64,000 nt of DNA, from contig NZ_JAHVAB010000081.1 of NCBI RefSeq assembly GCF_019264445.1, positions 62,001 through 126,000 on the forward strand. The letters are read 5' to 3'. Both the position numbers and the translations under genes were made by a program. Below, one piece after another: positions 9,804 to 19,771 of this stretch; within the stretch, counting starts at the first letter, position 1, and every line of letters starts with the position of its first letter. The notes below the pieces were generated by a model. The model saw only the letters and a program-made list of their open reading frames with translations. It did no database searches and was not told the DNA's origin. The DNA comes from Hydrogenophaga sp. (GTDB lineage Bacteria; Pseudomonadota; Gammaproteobacteria; Burkholderiales; Burkholderiaceae_C).

Positions 9804-10763
9804 ATGCTTTCGCGCACCGCCGATCACCTTTTCTGGATGTCCCGCTACACCGAGCGTGCGGAGAACACGGCCCGCATGCTGGACGTGAACTACCAGACCT
9901 CCTTGCTGCCGCAGTCTGCCGCGGTGGCGCAGGTGGGCTGGGAAGGCTTGCTCGCCATCAGCGAGCTCATGTACACCTACACGCAGAAGTACGGCAAGGA
10001 AATCACGCCGCGCAACGTGCTGGACTTCATGGTCCGGGACGAGAACAACCCCTCGAGCATCGTGTCCTGCCTGCGCGCGGCGCGTGAAAACGCCCGCGCC
10101 GTGCGCGGTGCGCTCACCACCGAATTCTGGGAAACGCAGAACCAGACCTGGCTCGAACTCACCCGCATGCTCAAGGGCAAGAACTTCGAGCGCGACCCGG
10201 GCGAATTCTTCGAGTGGGTCAAGTTCCGTTCGCACCTCTCGCGCGGGGTGGCCATTGGCACCATGCTGCAGGACGAAGCCTTTCACTTCTACCGCATGGG
10301 CACCTTCCTGGAGCGCGCCGACAACACCGCGCGCCTGCTGGACGTGAAGTTCCACGCCGTGCACAGCGACTTCTTCGGCGCCGCCAGCGAGCTCGATCAG
10401 GAGTACGACTTCTACCACTGGAGCGCGATCCTGCGCAGCGTCAGCGGCTTCGAGGTCTACCGCAAGGTGTACCGCGATGTCATCACGCCCGAGCGCGTGG
10501 CCGAGCTCTTGATCCTGCGCGCCGACATGCCGCGCAGCCTGGCCGCCAGCCTCAACGAAGTGGTGAACAACCTGGCCGTGGTCGCCAACGAACACAGCGG
10601 CGAAACGCTGCGCCGCGCGGGCAAGCTCAAGGCCGACCTGCAGTACGCCCGCATCGACGAAATCCTGTCCACGGGCCTGCACGCGTTCCTCACGCAGTTC
10701 CTCGATCGCGTGAACGAACTCGGCGGGCGCATCAGCCAGGACTTCCTCGTCCCTTCAAACTGA
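9804..10763 (+). CDS. Alpha-E domain protein (DUF403)
   Basis: 319 aa, all-helical alpha-E family, beginning MLSRTADHLFWMSRYTERAE, the hallmark N-terminus. Other family segments: NPSSIVSCLRAARENARAVR, GTFLERADNTARLLD and NEVVNNLAVVANEHSG. Its partner is the ATP-grasp protein encoded 10 bp upstream; the pair is thought to act together with a transglutaminase-like protein in making or modifying a small peptide. That third gene normally follows, but here the next gene is a convergent LysR regulator whose 3' end overlaps this one by 32 bp. The ATG at 9804 was chosen because homology starts there, not at the 9711 track start. Confidence 0.92.
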   Translation: MLSRTADHLFWMSRYTERAENTARMLDVNYQTSLLPQSAAVAQVGWEGLLAISELMYTYTQKYGKEITPRNVLDFMVRDENNPSSIVSCLRAARENARAVRGALTTEFWETQNQTWLELTRMLKGKNFERDPGEFFEWVKFRSHLSRGVAIGTMLQDEAFHFYRMGTFLERADNTARLLDVKFHAVHSDFFGAASELDQEYDFYHWSAILRSVSGFEVYRKVYRDVITPERVAELLILRADMPRSLAASLNEVVNNLAVVANEHSGETLRRAGKLKADLQYARIDEILSTGLHAFLTQFLDRVNELGGRISQDFLVPSN

Positions 10764-11610
10764 GCGTCTGCACCATTTGTTCAAACAGCGCGTCCACCGC
10801 CGGCTGGTGGCGTGAGGCCTGGCTGCGGTAGAGCGCCACGTCCATCGCTTCGAGCGCGGGCAGGCCTTGCCGCTCGCCCAGCACCGAGAGGTGCGCCGGC
10901 GCACTGCAGCGCGTGAGAACGGCCAGCGCCAGGCCACTCTCCACCGCAGCCAGCTGCCCCGCCAGGCTGGAGCTGTTGTAGACCACGCGGTAGGCGCGGC
11001 GCTGCGCGGAGAGCGCGGCGATCACCGCCCGGCGCGCCAGACTGGTGGCTTCGTACACCGCAATCGGCAAGGGGTCGCGCCGCCACACCTCGAACTGCGG
11101 TGACCCCACCCACACCAGCGGCTCCTGAAACAGCAGCGTGCCGCGCGTGGCCTTGTCGCGCGAGATCAGCGCCACATCGATCTCACCGCGCTGCACCTTG
11201 GGAATGAGCGACGTGGACTGTTCGCAGTGCAGCTCGATCTCCACGCCGGCATGGCGGTTCGCGTAGCTGCGCAGCACCGGGGTGAGGTAGCTGCCGGCGT
11301 AGTCGTCGGGCACACCCAGCCGCACGCGGCCGCTGAGCACGGGCCCGTGCAGCGCTTCCAGGGTTTCGTGGTGCAGCGCCAGCATGCGCCGCGCGTAGCC
11401 CAGCAGCTCGGTACCGGTGGGCGTCAACGCCAGGTGGCGAGGCCCGCGCAGCAGCACCGCGCGGCCCACGGCATCTTCGAGCTTTCGGATCTGCATGCTC
11501 ACCGCCGGTTGCGAGCGGTGCAGCATCGGTGCGGCGGCGGACAGCGAGCCGCCATCGACCACGGCGACAAATGCGCGAAGCCAGTCCAGTTGCAGATCGG
11601 TGTGGTTCAT
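10732..11610 (-). CDS. LysR-family transcriptional regulator
   Basis: 292 aa. The N-terminal winged helix-turn-helix covers about 5-65 (LDWLRAFVAVVDGGSLSAAAPMLHRSQPAVSMQIRKLE would be its full span), followed by a periplasmic-binding-like effector domain (about 90-290). The ATG at 11610 fits the family start; the upstream extension in the 501-aa track ORF is spurious. It is divergent from an EamA exporter, with a T-N11-A palindrome between them, so it probably controls that exporter and itself. Its 3' end overlaps the alpha-E gene by 32 bp. Ligand unknown. Confidence 0.93.
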   Translation of the reverse strand: MNHTDLQLDWLRAFVAVVDGGSLSAAAPMLHRSQPAVSMQIRKLEDAVGRAVLLRGPRHLALTPTGTELLGYARRMLALHHETLEALHGPVLSGRVRLGVPDDYAGSYLTPVLRSYANRHAGVEIELHCEQSTSLIPKVQRGEIDVALISRDKATRGTLLFQEPLVWVGSPQFEVWRRDPLPIAVYEATSLARRAVIAALSAQRRAYRVVYNSSSLAGQLAAVESGLALAVLTRCSAPAHLSVLGERQGLPALEAMDVALYRSQASRHQPAVDALFEQMVQTLSLKGRGSPG

Positions 11611-11622
11611 GGGGACCTCAGT

Positions 11623-11637
11623 ATTCGCTAATCGAAT
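11623..11637. promoter_or_regulatory. Candidate LysR operator
   Basis: ATTCG-CTAAT-CGAAT is a perfect inverted repeat with a T-N11-A core in the 85-bp gap between the divergent LysR and EamA genes. The position and shape are those of a LysR-family recognition site. Binding is inferred. Confidence 0.6.
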
Positions 11638-11695
11638 GCTTCGGATTTTATTTATCCGTTTGTCAAACGCAGGCAGCTGCCAGAAGATCGGTGCC

Positions 11696-12631
11696 ATGAA
11701 TTCTTCGGCCTCCCTGACCGCACCGTCGACCTCCCACCCGCTGGCCGCGTCGCGCGAGCGCCGTGGTACGTGGCTGATGGTGGCCGGTGGGCTGATGCTC
11801 GGCACGCTGGGCATCTTTCTGGAAGAGGCAGGCCAGAGCCCGCTCACCGCGGTGTGGTTTCGCTGCGCGTTTGGCCTGCTCGCGCTCACCGCTTGGTTTG
11901 CGCTGACGCGGCGCTGGTCAGAGCTGAAGCTTTCGGGCCGGGCGCTGTTGGCGGCGGTGAGTGCCGGCGTGCTTGCGGTGCTCAACTGGGTGATGTTCTT
12001 TGAAGCCATCGAGCGCACGTCCATCGGCGTGGCCACGGTGGTGGTGCACGTGCAGCCGTTTCTGGTGATGGCGTTTGGCGCCTGGTGGTGGAAGGAGCGG
12101 GTGACCCGCGCACAGGCGCTGGCGGCGCTGGCGGCGCTGGTCGGGCTCGCGCTGGCGTCGGGCTGGGTCGATGGTGCGCTGGGCGGTGTGGCGTGGTCGT
12201 CCGCGTACTTCTGGGGCGTGGCGCTCGCGTTGCTCAACTCGGTGGGCTATGCGGCGCTCACCCTGATCGCCAACCGCGCGCGTGGCGTCACGCCGCTGGC
12301 GCTCTCCTGGTGGCAATGCGCGGTGGGGGCGGTGGTACTGGCTTGGTGGCCGTGGGTGCACGGCTGGCCGCCCGCTGGTGTGGCCTGGGCCTGGCTCGCG
12401 GGCCTGGGCGTGATCCACACCGGCCTGGCCTACGTGGTGCTGTACGCCGGCGTGGCCCGCCTGAGCGCCGGCCGGGTGGCCGTGCTCCAGTTCGTATACC
12501 CCGCCTGCGCGGTGGCGGTGGAGTGGGCGGTGTACGGCCGCGCCCTGACGCCGAGCCAGCTGGCAGGCGTGTTGATGATGCTGGTGGCGCTCGTGGTGGT
12601 GGGCACCCAGCGCGCGCGACAAACGGCGTGA
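11696..12631 (+). CDS. EamA/DMT-family transporter
   Basis: 311 aa with about ten hydrophobic segments in two EamA halves (about 25-160 and 175-305), e.g. GTWLMVAGGLMLGTLGIFLEE and GLAYVVLYAGVARLS. Members export amino acids or other small metabolites, or import nucleotide sugars; nothing in the sequence fixes the substrate. The ATG at 11696 comes 85 bp from the divergent LysR start. Regulation by that LysR protein is inferred from the arrangement and the palindrome between them. Confidence 0.9.
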   Translation: MNSSASLTAPSTSHPLAASRERRGTWLMVAGGLMLGTLGIFLEEAGQSPLTAVWFRCAFGLLALTAWFALTRRWSELKLSGRALLAAVSAGVLAVLNWVMFFEAIERTSIGVATVVVHVQPFLVMAFGAWWWKERVTRAQALAALAALVGLALASGWVDGALGGVAWSSAYFWGVALALLNSVGYAALTLIANRARGVTPLALSWWQCAVGAVVLAWWPWVHGWPPAGVAWAWLAGLGVIHTGLAYVVLYAGVARLSAGRVAVLQFVYPACAVAVEWAVYGRALTPSQLAGVLMMLVALVVVGTQRARQTA

Positions 12632-12782
12632 ACGGCGCGGAAAACCCGGCGAACGGCAGCAAATGTCACGCAGGGCGCACGCGTTGAGGCTTGCACGCGC
12701 GCAAATGCACCTATGCTGACGTGTCAGGCCGGCGTGGGGCTTGTCGCCTTGCCCCGCCCGGAACGTCATCAACGGAGTCTCC

Positions 12783-13643
12783 ATGGCCAGCGATCTGGAT
12801 ACGGTAAGGGTGCTGCGCGCCCTGTTCAACGACATGCCTCGGGCACCCCAAGGGCTCTCCCACGAAGAGACCATGGCCTGGGTGCAGCAGTCGATGGTCG
12901 ACTTCGAGGGTGGCGACATGGCCTACATGATCGAACACATCACGCGCAGCTCCATGCTCGACATCGTGCTGCGCCTGCGCGAGGACGGCTACCTCAAAGA
13001 CGACGCCGCCTTCACCGACACGGTGAACCTGATTTCCACGCCCGACGGGCGCAAGACCTTCATGGACCGGTGCATCCAGGCCCAGAAGAGCGCGGACGCC
13101 ACCTCGCGCCTCATCAACCGCGCCAAGCGCGAATGGAGCGATCCGCTGCCGCTGTTCAGTTCCGACCCCGGCATGGTCGAGCGCTTCGTGAAGGGCGAGC
13201 TCTCCGGCCCCGGTCCGCTGTATGCCGAGTTCAAGGCCCGAGCCGACGTGACGGAGCTGGGCGTGTTTGCCCAGGCACCCGACGGCATTCATGAGTTTTC
13301 CTGGGGCTTTGTGGTGGAAGACCAGGGCGCCTGGCTGTTCTACATTGCCGACGTCTGGCGCAACGGCACGGTGGGCTGCTTTGACCGCTTCGACAGCGCA
13401 TGGCAACAGTCGATGGCCGCCGCTTCAGGCGAGGGCCTGCCGCCTGTGCCCATGGGCCTCTCCATGGACGACGGCATCAGCACCTTCAGCGGCATGGCGC
13501 TGCAAAGCGCAGGCCCCATGAGCAACCCGGCCCTGCGCCGCTGGGTGGGCGAGGTGTTTATCGACCGCATGCTGCCGACGATGGCAGCACGGGTGGTGGA
13601 TTCGAACTACGACTTTCCGCTGATGGGTTTGCAGGCGCATTGA
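12783..13643 (+). CDS. Hypothetical protein, 286 aa
   Basis: I do not recognise the family. The protein is soluble, acidic-to-neutral and without signal peptide or membrane segments. It opens MASDLDTVRVLRALFNDMP; the middle contains a mixed alpha/beta region (VVEDQGAWLFYIADVW). The ATG at 12783 has GGAG about 8 bp upstream; the track start 42 bp earlier lacks support. It stands alone: 151 bp after the EamA gene, and its last 86 bp overlap the 3' end of the convergent mltB-like gene. Codon use looks native. Confidence 0.75.
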   Translation: MASDLDTVRVLRALFNDMPRAPQGLSHEETMAWVQQSMVDFEGGDMAYMIEHITRSSMLDIVLRLREDGYLKDDAAFTDTVNLISTPDGRKTFMDRCIQAQKSADATSRLINRAKREWSDPLPLFSSDPGMVERFVKGELSGPGPLYAEFKARADVTELGVFAQAPDGIHEFSWGFVVEDQGAWLFYIADVWRNGTVGCFDRFDSAWQQSMAAASGEGLPPVPMGLSMDDGISTFSGMALQSAGPMSNPALRRWVGEVFIDRMLPTMAARVVDSNYDFPLMGLQAH

Positions 13644-14763
13644 GCTCGGGTGCACTCGCGGGGCGGTCGTTGCAGACCAACCCCCGAACCGCTTCTCCCA
13701 GCTCGATCACCGCCAGCGCGTAGTAACTGCTCCAGTTGTAGCGCGTGACCACATAGAAGTTGTCTGTGCCGGCCACGTAGCTGGACGGCGCGCCGGCGTT
13801 CTGCAGTTCCACCAGCGCGAGCTGGCCGGGGTGTTGCAAGGCGGCACCTTCCAGCACCGCGCCCTTGGCGGTGAAGCTCTCCACGCTGAAGCTGGGCAGG
13901 ATGTCGGGCGCGAGCAGCGTTTCGAAATCTTCTTTCGTCTGGCCGGGGGCAAAGCGCACCGGGTAGTGCGTGGGCATGCCGGGCTTCCAGCCGAATGCCT
14001 TGAAGTAGTTGGCCACCGAGCCGATCACGTCGGCCTGGCTGTTGAAGAGGTCGACCTTGCCGTCGGCGTCGAAGTCGATGGCGTACTTCACCCAGCTGCT
14101 GGGCATGAACTGCGGCCAGCCCATGGCGCCGGCGTAGCTGCCCAGGTAGCTGGCGGGGTCTGTGCCGGTGCGCTCGGCCAGGCTCAGGAACTGCTCGAGT
14201 TCGCTGCGAAAGAACTCGCTGCGCGTGGCCGCGCGCGGGTGGCTGGCAGGGAAGTCAAAGGCCAGGGTGGTGAGCGCGTCGATCACACGGAAGTTGCCGG
14301 TGTGCTGGCCATAGAGGGTTTCCACGCCGATCACGCCCACGATCAGGCTGGCGGGCACGCCAAACTCGGCCTCGGCCCGCGCCAGGGTGTCGCGGTTGGC
14401 GTCCCAAAAGCGCTGGCCCGCGCGCAGCCGGATGGGCTCGATGAAGCGCGCGCGGTAGGCGGCCCAGTTCTTCGGGGAGCCGCTGGGCGCGGGTTGCATG
14501 AGGCGGATGACGGTGGGAATGCGCAGGGCCGAGCCAATCTGCTGGCGCACCCAGGCGGGGTCGAGGTTGCGGCGCTCGGCGAGGTCGGTGGCGAAGGCCA
14601 TGGCGACCTCGCTCTGCGAGTAGCTGTACGCGGGCGCCTTGGCCTGGGCGGCGGGGCGCGCCTTGGCGGGCGACTGGGCGAGGGCGCTGGTGCCCAGGCA
14701 GAGCGCGAAGGCGCAGGCGGTGAATGCAGCGCGGACAGGGAACGGGACGTGAAGCGGTTTCAA
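13558..14763 (-). CDS. mltB: MltB-family lytic murein transglycosylase (GH103)
   Basis: 401 aa. A clear signal peptide (FTACAFALCLGTSALAQS) exports it to the periplasm; no lipobox is visible, so it is likely soluble. The GH103 core includes the catalytic glutamate near residue 149 in GVETLYGQHTGNF, and SYAGAMGWPQFMPSSW. It cleaves peptidoglycan glycan strands without hydrolysis. The start is the TTG at 14763, whose TTGA overlaps the TgpA stop; it yields MKPLHVPFP plus the signal peptide, and the long upstream extension in the track is an overlapping-frame artefact. The last about 29 codons overlap the convergent hypothetical gene. Last gene of the moxR-DUF58-tgpA operon. Confidence 0.88.
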   Translation of the reverse strand: MKPLHVPFPVRAAFTACAFALCLGTSALAQSPAKARPAAQAKAPAYSYSQSEVAMAFATDLAERRNLDPAWVRQQIGSALRIPTVIRLMQPAPSGSPKNWAAYRARFIEPIRLRAGQRFWDANRDTLARAEAEFGVPASLIVGVIGVETLYGQHTGNFRVIDALTTLAFDFPASHPRAATRSEFFRSELEQFLSLAERTGTDPASYLGSYAGAMGWPQFMPSSWVKYAIDFDADGKVDLFNSQADVIGSVANYFKAFGWKPGMPTHYPVRFAPGQTKEDFETLLAPDILPSFSVESFTAKGAVLEGAALQHPGQLALVELQNAGAPSSYVAGTDNFYVVTRYNWSSYYALAVIELGEAVRGLVCNDRPASAPELNAPANPSAESRSSNPPPVLPSSAACGR

Positions 14764-16781
14764 AGAGGGTCTTTTCGGGGCCAGGCCAGTTGCCGGAACT
14801 CGCGTTGCAGCGCGGCCAGGGTGGGGGTGTCGGGAGCGCCCGGTCGGCTGTACCGCTGGGCTTCGAGTTGCAGCAGCCATTGTGCAATGCGTTGCGCGGC
14901 CTCCGAGCGGCCCCAGCGTTGCTGCACGCGGTGGGCCAGCTCGCGCGGCGGTGTGTGGTCGGCGCTGTCCAGGCCGAGCGCCTGCAGCCGGGTGCGGGCG
15001 CGCTGCAGCAGGCGCAGCCACGGGTCGTGCTGCTGGCGCTCCCACAGCGTCCAGGCGGCACCCAGCAGGCTCACAAAGACGATCACGCCGATCAGCACGT
15101 AGGCCAGGTCGGTCCAGCTGGGGGAGGGGAAGCCGAGGTTCTTGAGCAGGTCGAGCTGGCGGCCTTCGGTGTAGTTCAGCACCCACTGGTTCCAGCGGTT
15201 GTTGGCGGCCTCCCACGCGGCGCGCAGCTGGGCGACCATGGTGGGGTTGAGGTTGCGGATCGCGCCGGCCAGCGCGCCTTCGGGGGCGTTGAGGCGCTGC
15301 AGCGAGCCGATGCGCCCGGGCGACACGGCCGACGTGGGATCGACCCGCACCCAGCCCTGGCCTTGCAGCCACACCTCGGCCCAGGCGTGGGCGTCGCGCT
15401 GGCGTACGGTCCAGTAGCCGTCCACGCCGTTGAGCTCGCCGCCCTGGTAGCCGGTGACGATGCGCGCCGGAATGTCGAGCGCGCGCATGAGGATCACGAA
15501 GCTGCTGGCGATGTGTTCGCAGAAGCCCTGGCGGCGGTCGAACCAGAATTCGTCGGCAGTGTGCTGGCCGTACTGGCCCGGCTCCAGGGTGTAGGTGTAG
15601 CCACCGGTGCGCAGGCGGTCCATCACGGCGTTGATGATGCGCGGGCTGGCGTCGGGGCCAGGGCCGTGTTCGCGGCGCAGTTGTTGCGCAAGCACCATGG
15701 TGCGCGGGTTGTAGCCGGGCGGCAGCGACACGTGGTCCTGCAGGGCCACGGCGGGCGTGAGCGGGCCGTGGCGGAAGGTGGTGTGGCTGACCGCGGTGTA
15801 GCGCACCAGGCTGCTCATGGGGCGGTCGGTGAGCCATTGCAGCTCGCTGGTCATGCGCACGTTAGTGCCGGGGACCTCGGGCGCTTGTGAGGCGGCTTCC
15901 AGCACGAAGAGCCAGGGCCGGCGGTGCGGCTCCATGGTGACTTCGTAGCGGATGGGCTCGCCCGACACCACCAGCTCGCTGTTGAGCGCCAGGCGCGTGG
16001 GGAACTCCGAGCGGGTGGGCCGCCATTCGATGCCGTCAAAGTGGCTGAGCACCGGCCCGCGGAAGTACAGCTCGCCTTGCGGTGGCGGTCGGCCTTCGAA
16101 GCGCACGCGCAGGGCAATGGTGTCGTCGAGCACCAGCTCGGCGATCTGCCCCACGCGCATGGTGCTGGAGAGGCCGCTGCGCCCCCGGTCTTCGCTGGGC
16201 ACGCCCCACAGCGGCGCCATGCGCGGAAACAGCAGGAACAGCACCAGCATGATGGGCGCGCCCATCAGGGCCATGCCGCACGCGATGCGCGCAGCCTGCG
16301 CCAGCGGCGGTCGCCCGACCGGCATGTGCGCGTTGACCAGCGCGGTGAGCAGGCCCAGCAGCGCGATCAGGATGCCGGCGGCGGTCAGCAACGACTGCGA
16401 CTGGAAGAAATGCGTGAGCAGCGTGAAGAAGGCGAGGAAGAACACCACGAAGGCGTCGCGCCGCGCGCGCATCTCCAGCGTCTTCAAGGCCAGCAGCACC
16501 ACCACGAGGGTGACGCCTGCGTCCTGCCCGAGCAGGGTGCCGTGTGTGGCCCAGGTGGCGGCCATGGCGATGGTGAGCAGACCCAGGCGCCAGGGCCAGC
16601 CGGGCAGCGGCAGGCCGCGCAAGACCAGCGTGGTGCGCCACACCAACACCCCGGCGGCCAGCGCCGTGCACCACACGGGAATCTGACCCACCTGCATCCC
16701 CACCACCCAGGCGACCACGGCCAGCAGGAACAGCGTGTCGCGCGTTTCGCGCGGCAGAGCGGACAAGTTGAGCGTGTTCAT
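14760..16781 (-). CDS. tgpA: TgpA-type membrane transglutaminase-like protein (DUF3488)
   Basis: 673 aa. Six or more N-terminal membrane helices (about 15-210) precede a periplasmic transglutaminase core with Cys near 419 (RQGFCEHIASSF), His near 462 (RDAHAWAEVW) and Asp near 479 (RVDPTSAV), and a further helix near 570 (LAYVLIGVIVFVSLLGAAWTL) before a cytoplasmic tail. The family is essential in Pseudomonas and thought to act on the cell envelope. It starts with ATG overlapping the DUF58 stop (ATGA) and ends overlapping the mltB TTG, so translation is probably coupled across the operon. Confidence 0.92.
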   Translation of the reverse strand: MNTLNLSALPRETRDTLFLLAVVAWVVGMQVGQIPVWCTALAAGVLVWRTTLVLRGLPLPGWPWRLGLLTIAMAATWATHGTLLGQDAGVTLVVVLLALKTLEMRARRDAFVVFFLAFFTLLTHFFQSQSLLTAAGILIALLGLLTALVNAHMPVGRPPLAQAARIACGMALMGAPIMLVLFLLFPRMAPLWGVPSEDRGRSGLSSTMRVGQIAELVLDDTIALRVRFEGRPPPQGELYFRGPVLSHFDGIEWRPTRSEFPTRLALNSELVVSGEPIRYEVTMEPHRRPWLFVLEAASQAPEVPGTNVRMTSELQWLTDRPMSSLVRYTAVSHTTFRHGPLTPAVALQDHVSLPPGYNPRTMVLAQQLRREHGPGPDASPRIINAVMDRLRTGGYTYTLEPGQYGQHTADEFWFDRRQGFCEHIASSFVILMRALDIPARIVTGYQGGELNGVDGYWTVRQRDAHAWAEVWLQGQGWVRVDPTSAVSPGRIGSLQRLNAPEGALAGAIRNLNPTMVAQLRAAWEAANNRWNQWVLNYTEGRQLDLLKNLGFPSPSWTDLAYVLIGVIVFVSLLGAAWTLWERQQHDPWLRLLQRARTRLQALGLDSADHTPPRELAHRVQQRWGRSEAAQRIAQWLLQLEAQRYSRPGAPDTPTLAALQREFRQLAWPRKDPL

Positions 16782-17835
16782 GCCAGCGCCAGCGCCTCCA
16801 GGCAGCGCGCCCGGTGCGCCGGGCCCTCGTCGGGTGCAATCTCGCGGCCCGGCAGGCGCAGGCCGTAGCTAAGCCCGAGGCGGTCGGCCATCAGCACCCA
16901 GGCGGTCAGGCGCGAGAGGCGCGCCTCCAGGCCGCTGTGGCCGCACTGGGCGTGGTCGAGCCACAGTTCCTGTCGCTGGGTGGAGAGCGCATCGCGGCTC
17001 ACGAGCTCGTCGCGTCCGGCGGCAAACGCCTGCGCAGCCTTCTTCCACACCACAGCCTTGATCGGGTCGCCCCGCCGGTAGGCGCGCACGCCGTCAAACT
17101 CACCCGTGCTCTGCACGCGCGCGCTGCCCGAGCTCCCGGCCTGCGCCTCGCCGGGCGGGAGCGGTGGCGGCTGGAGCTCAGGGGCCGGATACACCAGCAC
17201 CGTGGCGGCCGGGCGCCAGACCGTCCACACGCGAAAGGTGCCCAGCGGAAACAGCGTGAGCGCGTTCAGCGCTGGCAGCGCATGCAGGCCGCGCGCGGGC
17301 ACCGGCCAGCCCACCTGCAGCGTGCTGCTGCCTTGCGCGGGCACATCGGTCCAGGCCAGCGGCGTGTGGGCCTGGTCGGCGCCGATCACGCCCAGGCCGA
17401 TGCCATAGCGGGTGCGCTTGCGCTCGCTGGAGAGGCGGATGTTGAGCGCGGCCGCCTGCCCGGCGTGCACCGGGTCGGGCGGGTTCAGGTGCAGGGTGAG
17501 GCCACGCAGGTTGCCGTGGCACACGTGCATGCCCACCACCGCGCTGCCAGCCAGCAGGAAGGTGAGCAGGTAGCCCAGGTTGAGCTGGTAGTTGATGCTG
17601 GCCACGAGCAGCAGCACCAGCGTGAGCGCCAGCATCCAGCCGGCGCGCGTGGGCAGGATGTAGACGTTGCGCTGGGTGAGCGTGAGCGTGTCGCGGCGCG
17701 GCAGGCGGTTGTGCCACCAGGCCTGCAGGGCAGCGCGCGGATGTCTCCATCCAGAGGTGCCGGGGAACCGGCTTGGCCGGGCCTCAGGCACCGCCCCCCT
17801 CGCAGGGGGGACGCGCGGAGCGCGGCGGGGGGTGC

Positions 17836-17839
<4 letters not shown>
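16778..17839 (-). CDS. DUF58-domain protein
   Basis: 353 aa. Two hydrophobic helices (about 65-105: GWMLALTLVLLLVASINY and LGYLLTFLLAGSAVVGM) are followed by a DUF58 region with the typical GEFDGVRAYRRGDPIKAVVWKKAA segment (about 245-270). Such proteins accompany MoxR ATPases and transglutaminase-like partners. The start is GTG at 17839 in a GTGA overlap with moxR. Its first about 30 codons are encoded by a GC-rich palindromic repeat (17756-17836), so the extreme N-terminus is probably not conserved; no ATG, GTG or TTG is visible in frame between the repeat and the first helix. Confidence 0.88.
17756..17836. repeat. Dispersed GC-rich palindromic repeat
   Basis: A compact array of inverted repeats: GGTGCC/GGCACC, CCGGC-TTG-GCCGG, CCCCCC-TCGCA-GGGGGG and CGCG-CGGAG-CGCG. 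Its look matches intergenic repeats I associate with Comamonadaceae genomes (established only by familiarity). It sits exactly at the moxR/DUF58 junction and is read as coding for the DUF58 N-terminus. Confidence 0.65.
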
Positions 17840-18756
<917 letters not shown>

Positions 18757-18782
18757 GCCGCGAACCTTACCGTAAAACCGCC

Positions 18783-19736
18783 ATGAGCCAGGCCACGGGG
18801 TATTTCACCCACAAGGATTGTTGGAGGCACGAAATGGGCGCCGGCCACCCGGAATGCCCCGAACGGCTCGACGCGATCGAGGACCGCCTGCTCATCAGCG
18901 GCCTGGACATTGCGCTGGAGCGCCGAGAGGCCACCGCCGCCGCCATCGCCGACCTCGAACTCGCCCACGGGCGCATGCACCTGGCGTCGCTGCGCGGCCT
19001 GAGCGATCAGCTGCGCGACGACATCGCCGCCGGTGGCCCGAGCCACGCACAGGTCGACCCCGACACCTCCATCAACACCCACAGCTGGGACGCCATCCTC
19101 ATGGCCGCCGGTGCCGCCATCGACGCCACCGACGCCGTCATCGCCGGTGAACTGGCCAATGCCTTCTGCGCGGTGCGCCCGCCCGGCCACCACGCCACGC
19201 GCAACCAGGCCATGGGCTTCTGTTTCGTGAACAACGTGGCCGTGGCCGCCAAGTACGCGCTGGAGCGCCACGGCTTGAAGCGCGTGGCCATCATCGATTT
19301 CGACGTGCACCACGGCAACGGCACCGAAGACATCGTGGCCGGTGACGAGCGCATCCTCATGTGCAGCTTCTACCAGCACCCGTTCTACCCACAGTGCGAG
19401 CACTCCACCGCCAGCAACCTGGTCAACCTGCCGGTGCCCGCGTACACCAAGGGCATGGACGTTCGCGAGCTGGTGGACATGATGTGGCTGCCCCGGCTGG
19501 AAGCGCACAAGCCGCAGATGATTTTTGTGAGCGCCGGTTTCGACGCCCACCGCGAAGACGACATGGCGCAGATGGGGCTGGTCGAGCAGGACTACGCCTG
19601 GATGACCGAGCGCATCAAGGAAGTGGCGCAGCGCCATGCCAAGGGCCGCATCGTGAGCTGCCTGGAAGGCGGCTACGCCCTGAGCGCGCTCGGGCGCAGC
19701 GTGGAAGCGCATCTGAGGGTCCTGGCCGGCGTCTGA
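18783..19736 (+). CDS. Histone-deacetylase-family hydrolase
   Basis: 317 aa, class II-like bacterial HDAC/acetylpolyamine amidohydrolase fold. The metal and catalytic motifs are intact: RPPGHHATRNQAMGFCFVNN (about 135-155), DFDVHHGNGTED (about 174-185), SAGFDAHREDD (about 252) and CLEGGYALSAL (about 297). These zinc hydrolases remove acyl groups from small amines or lysines; the true substrate is not predictable. The ATG at 18783 is chosen because homology begins at GYFTHKDCWRHEMGAGHPE. A crotonase-family gene follows after 35 bp on the same strand and may be cotranscribed. Confidence 0.92.
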   Translation: MSQATGYFTHKDCWRHEMGAGHPECPERLDAIEDRLLISGLDIALERREATAAAIADLELAHGRMHLASLRGLSDQLRDDIAAGGPSHAQVDPDTSINTHSWDAILMAAGAAIDATDAVIAGELANAFCAVRPPGHHATRNQAMGFCFVNNVAVAAKYALERHGLKRVAIIDFDVHHGNGTEDIVAGDERILMCSFYQHPFYPQCEHSTASNLVNLPVPAYTKGMDVRELVDMMWLPRLEAHKPQMIFVSAGFDAHREDDMAQMGLVEQDYAWMTERIKEVAQRHAKGRIVSCLEGGYALSALGRSVEAHLRVLAGV

Positions 19737-19771
19737 ACGTGGGTGACGCACGGGCGTCCCATAATGTTCCG

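Noticed and set aside
13558-15837. 759-aa ORF fusing the lytic transglycosylase to upstream sequence
   Set aside because: The first about 358 codons read tgpA in the wrong frame; the real protein starts at a TTG with a signal peptide.
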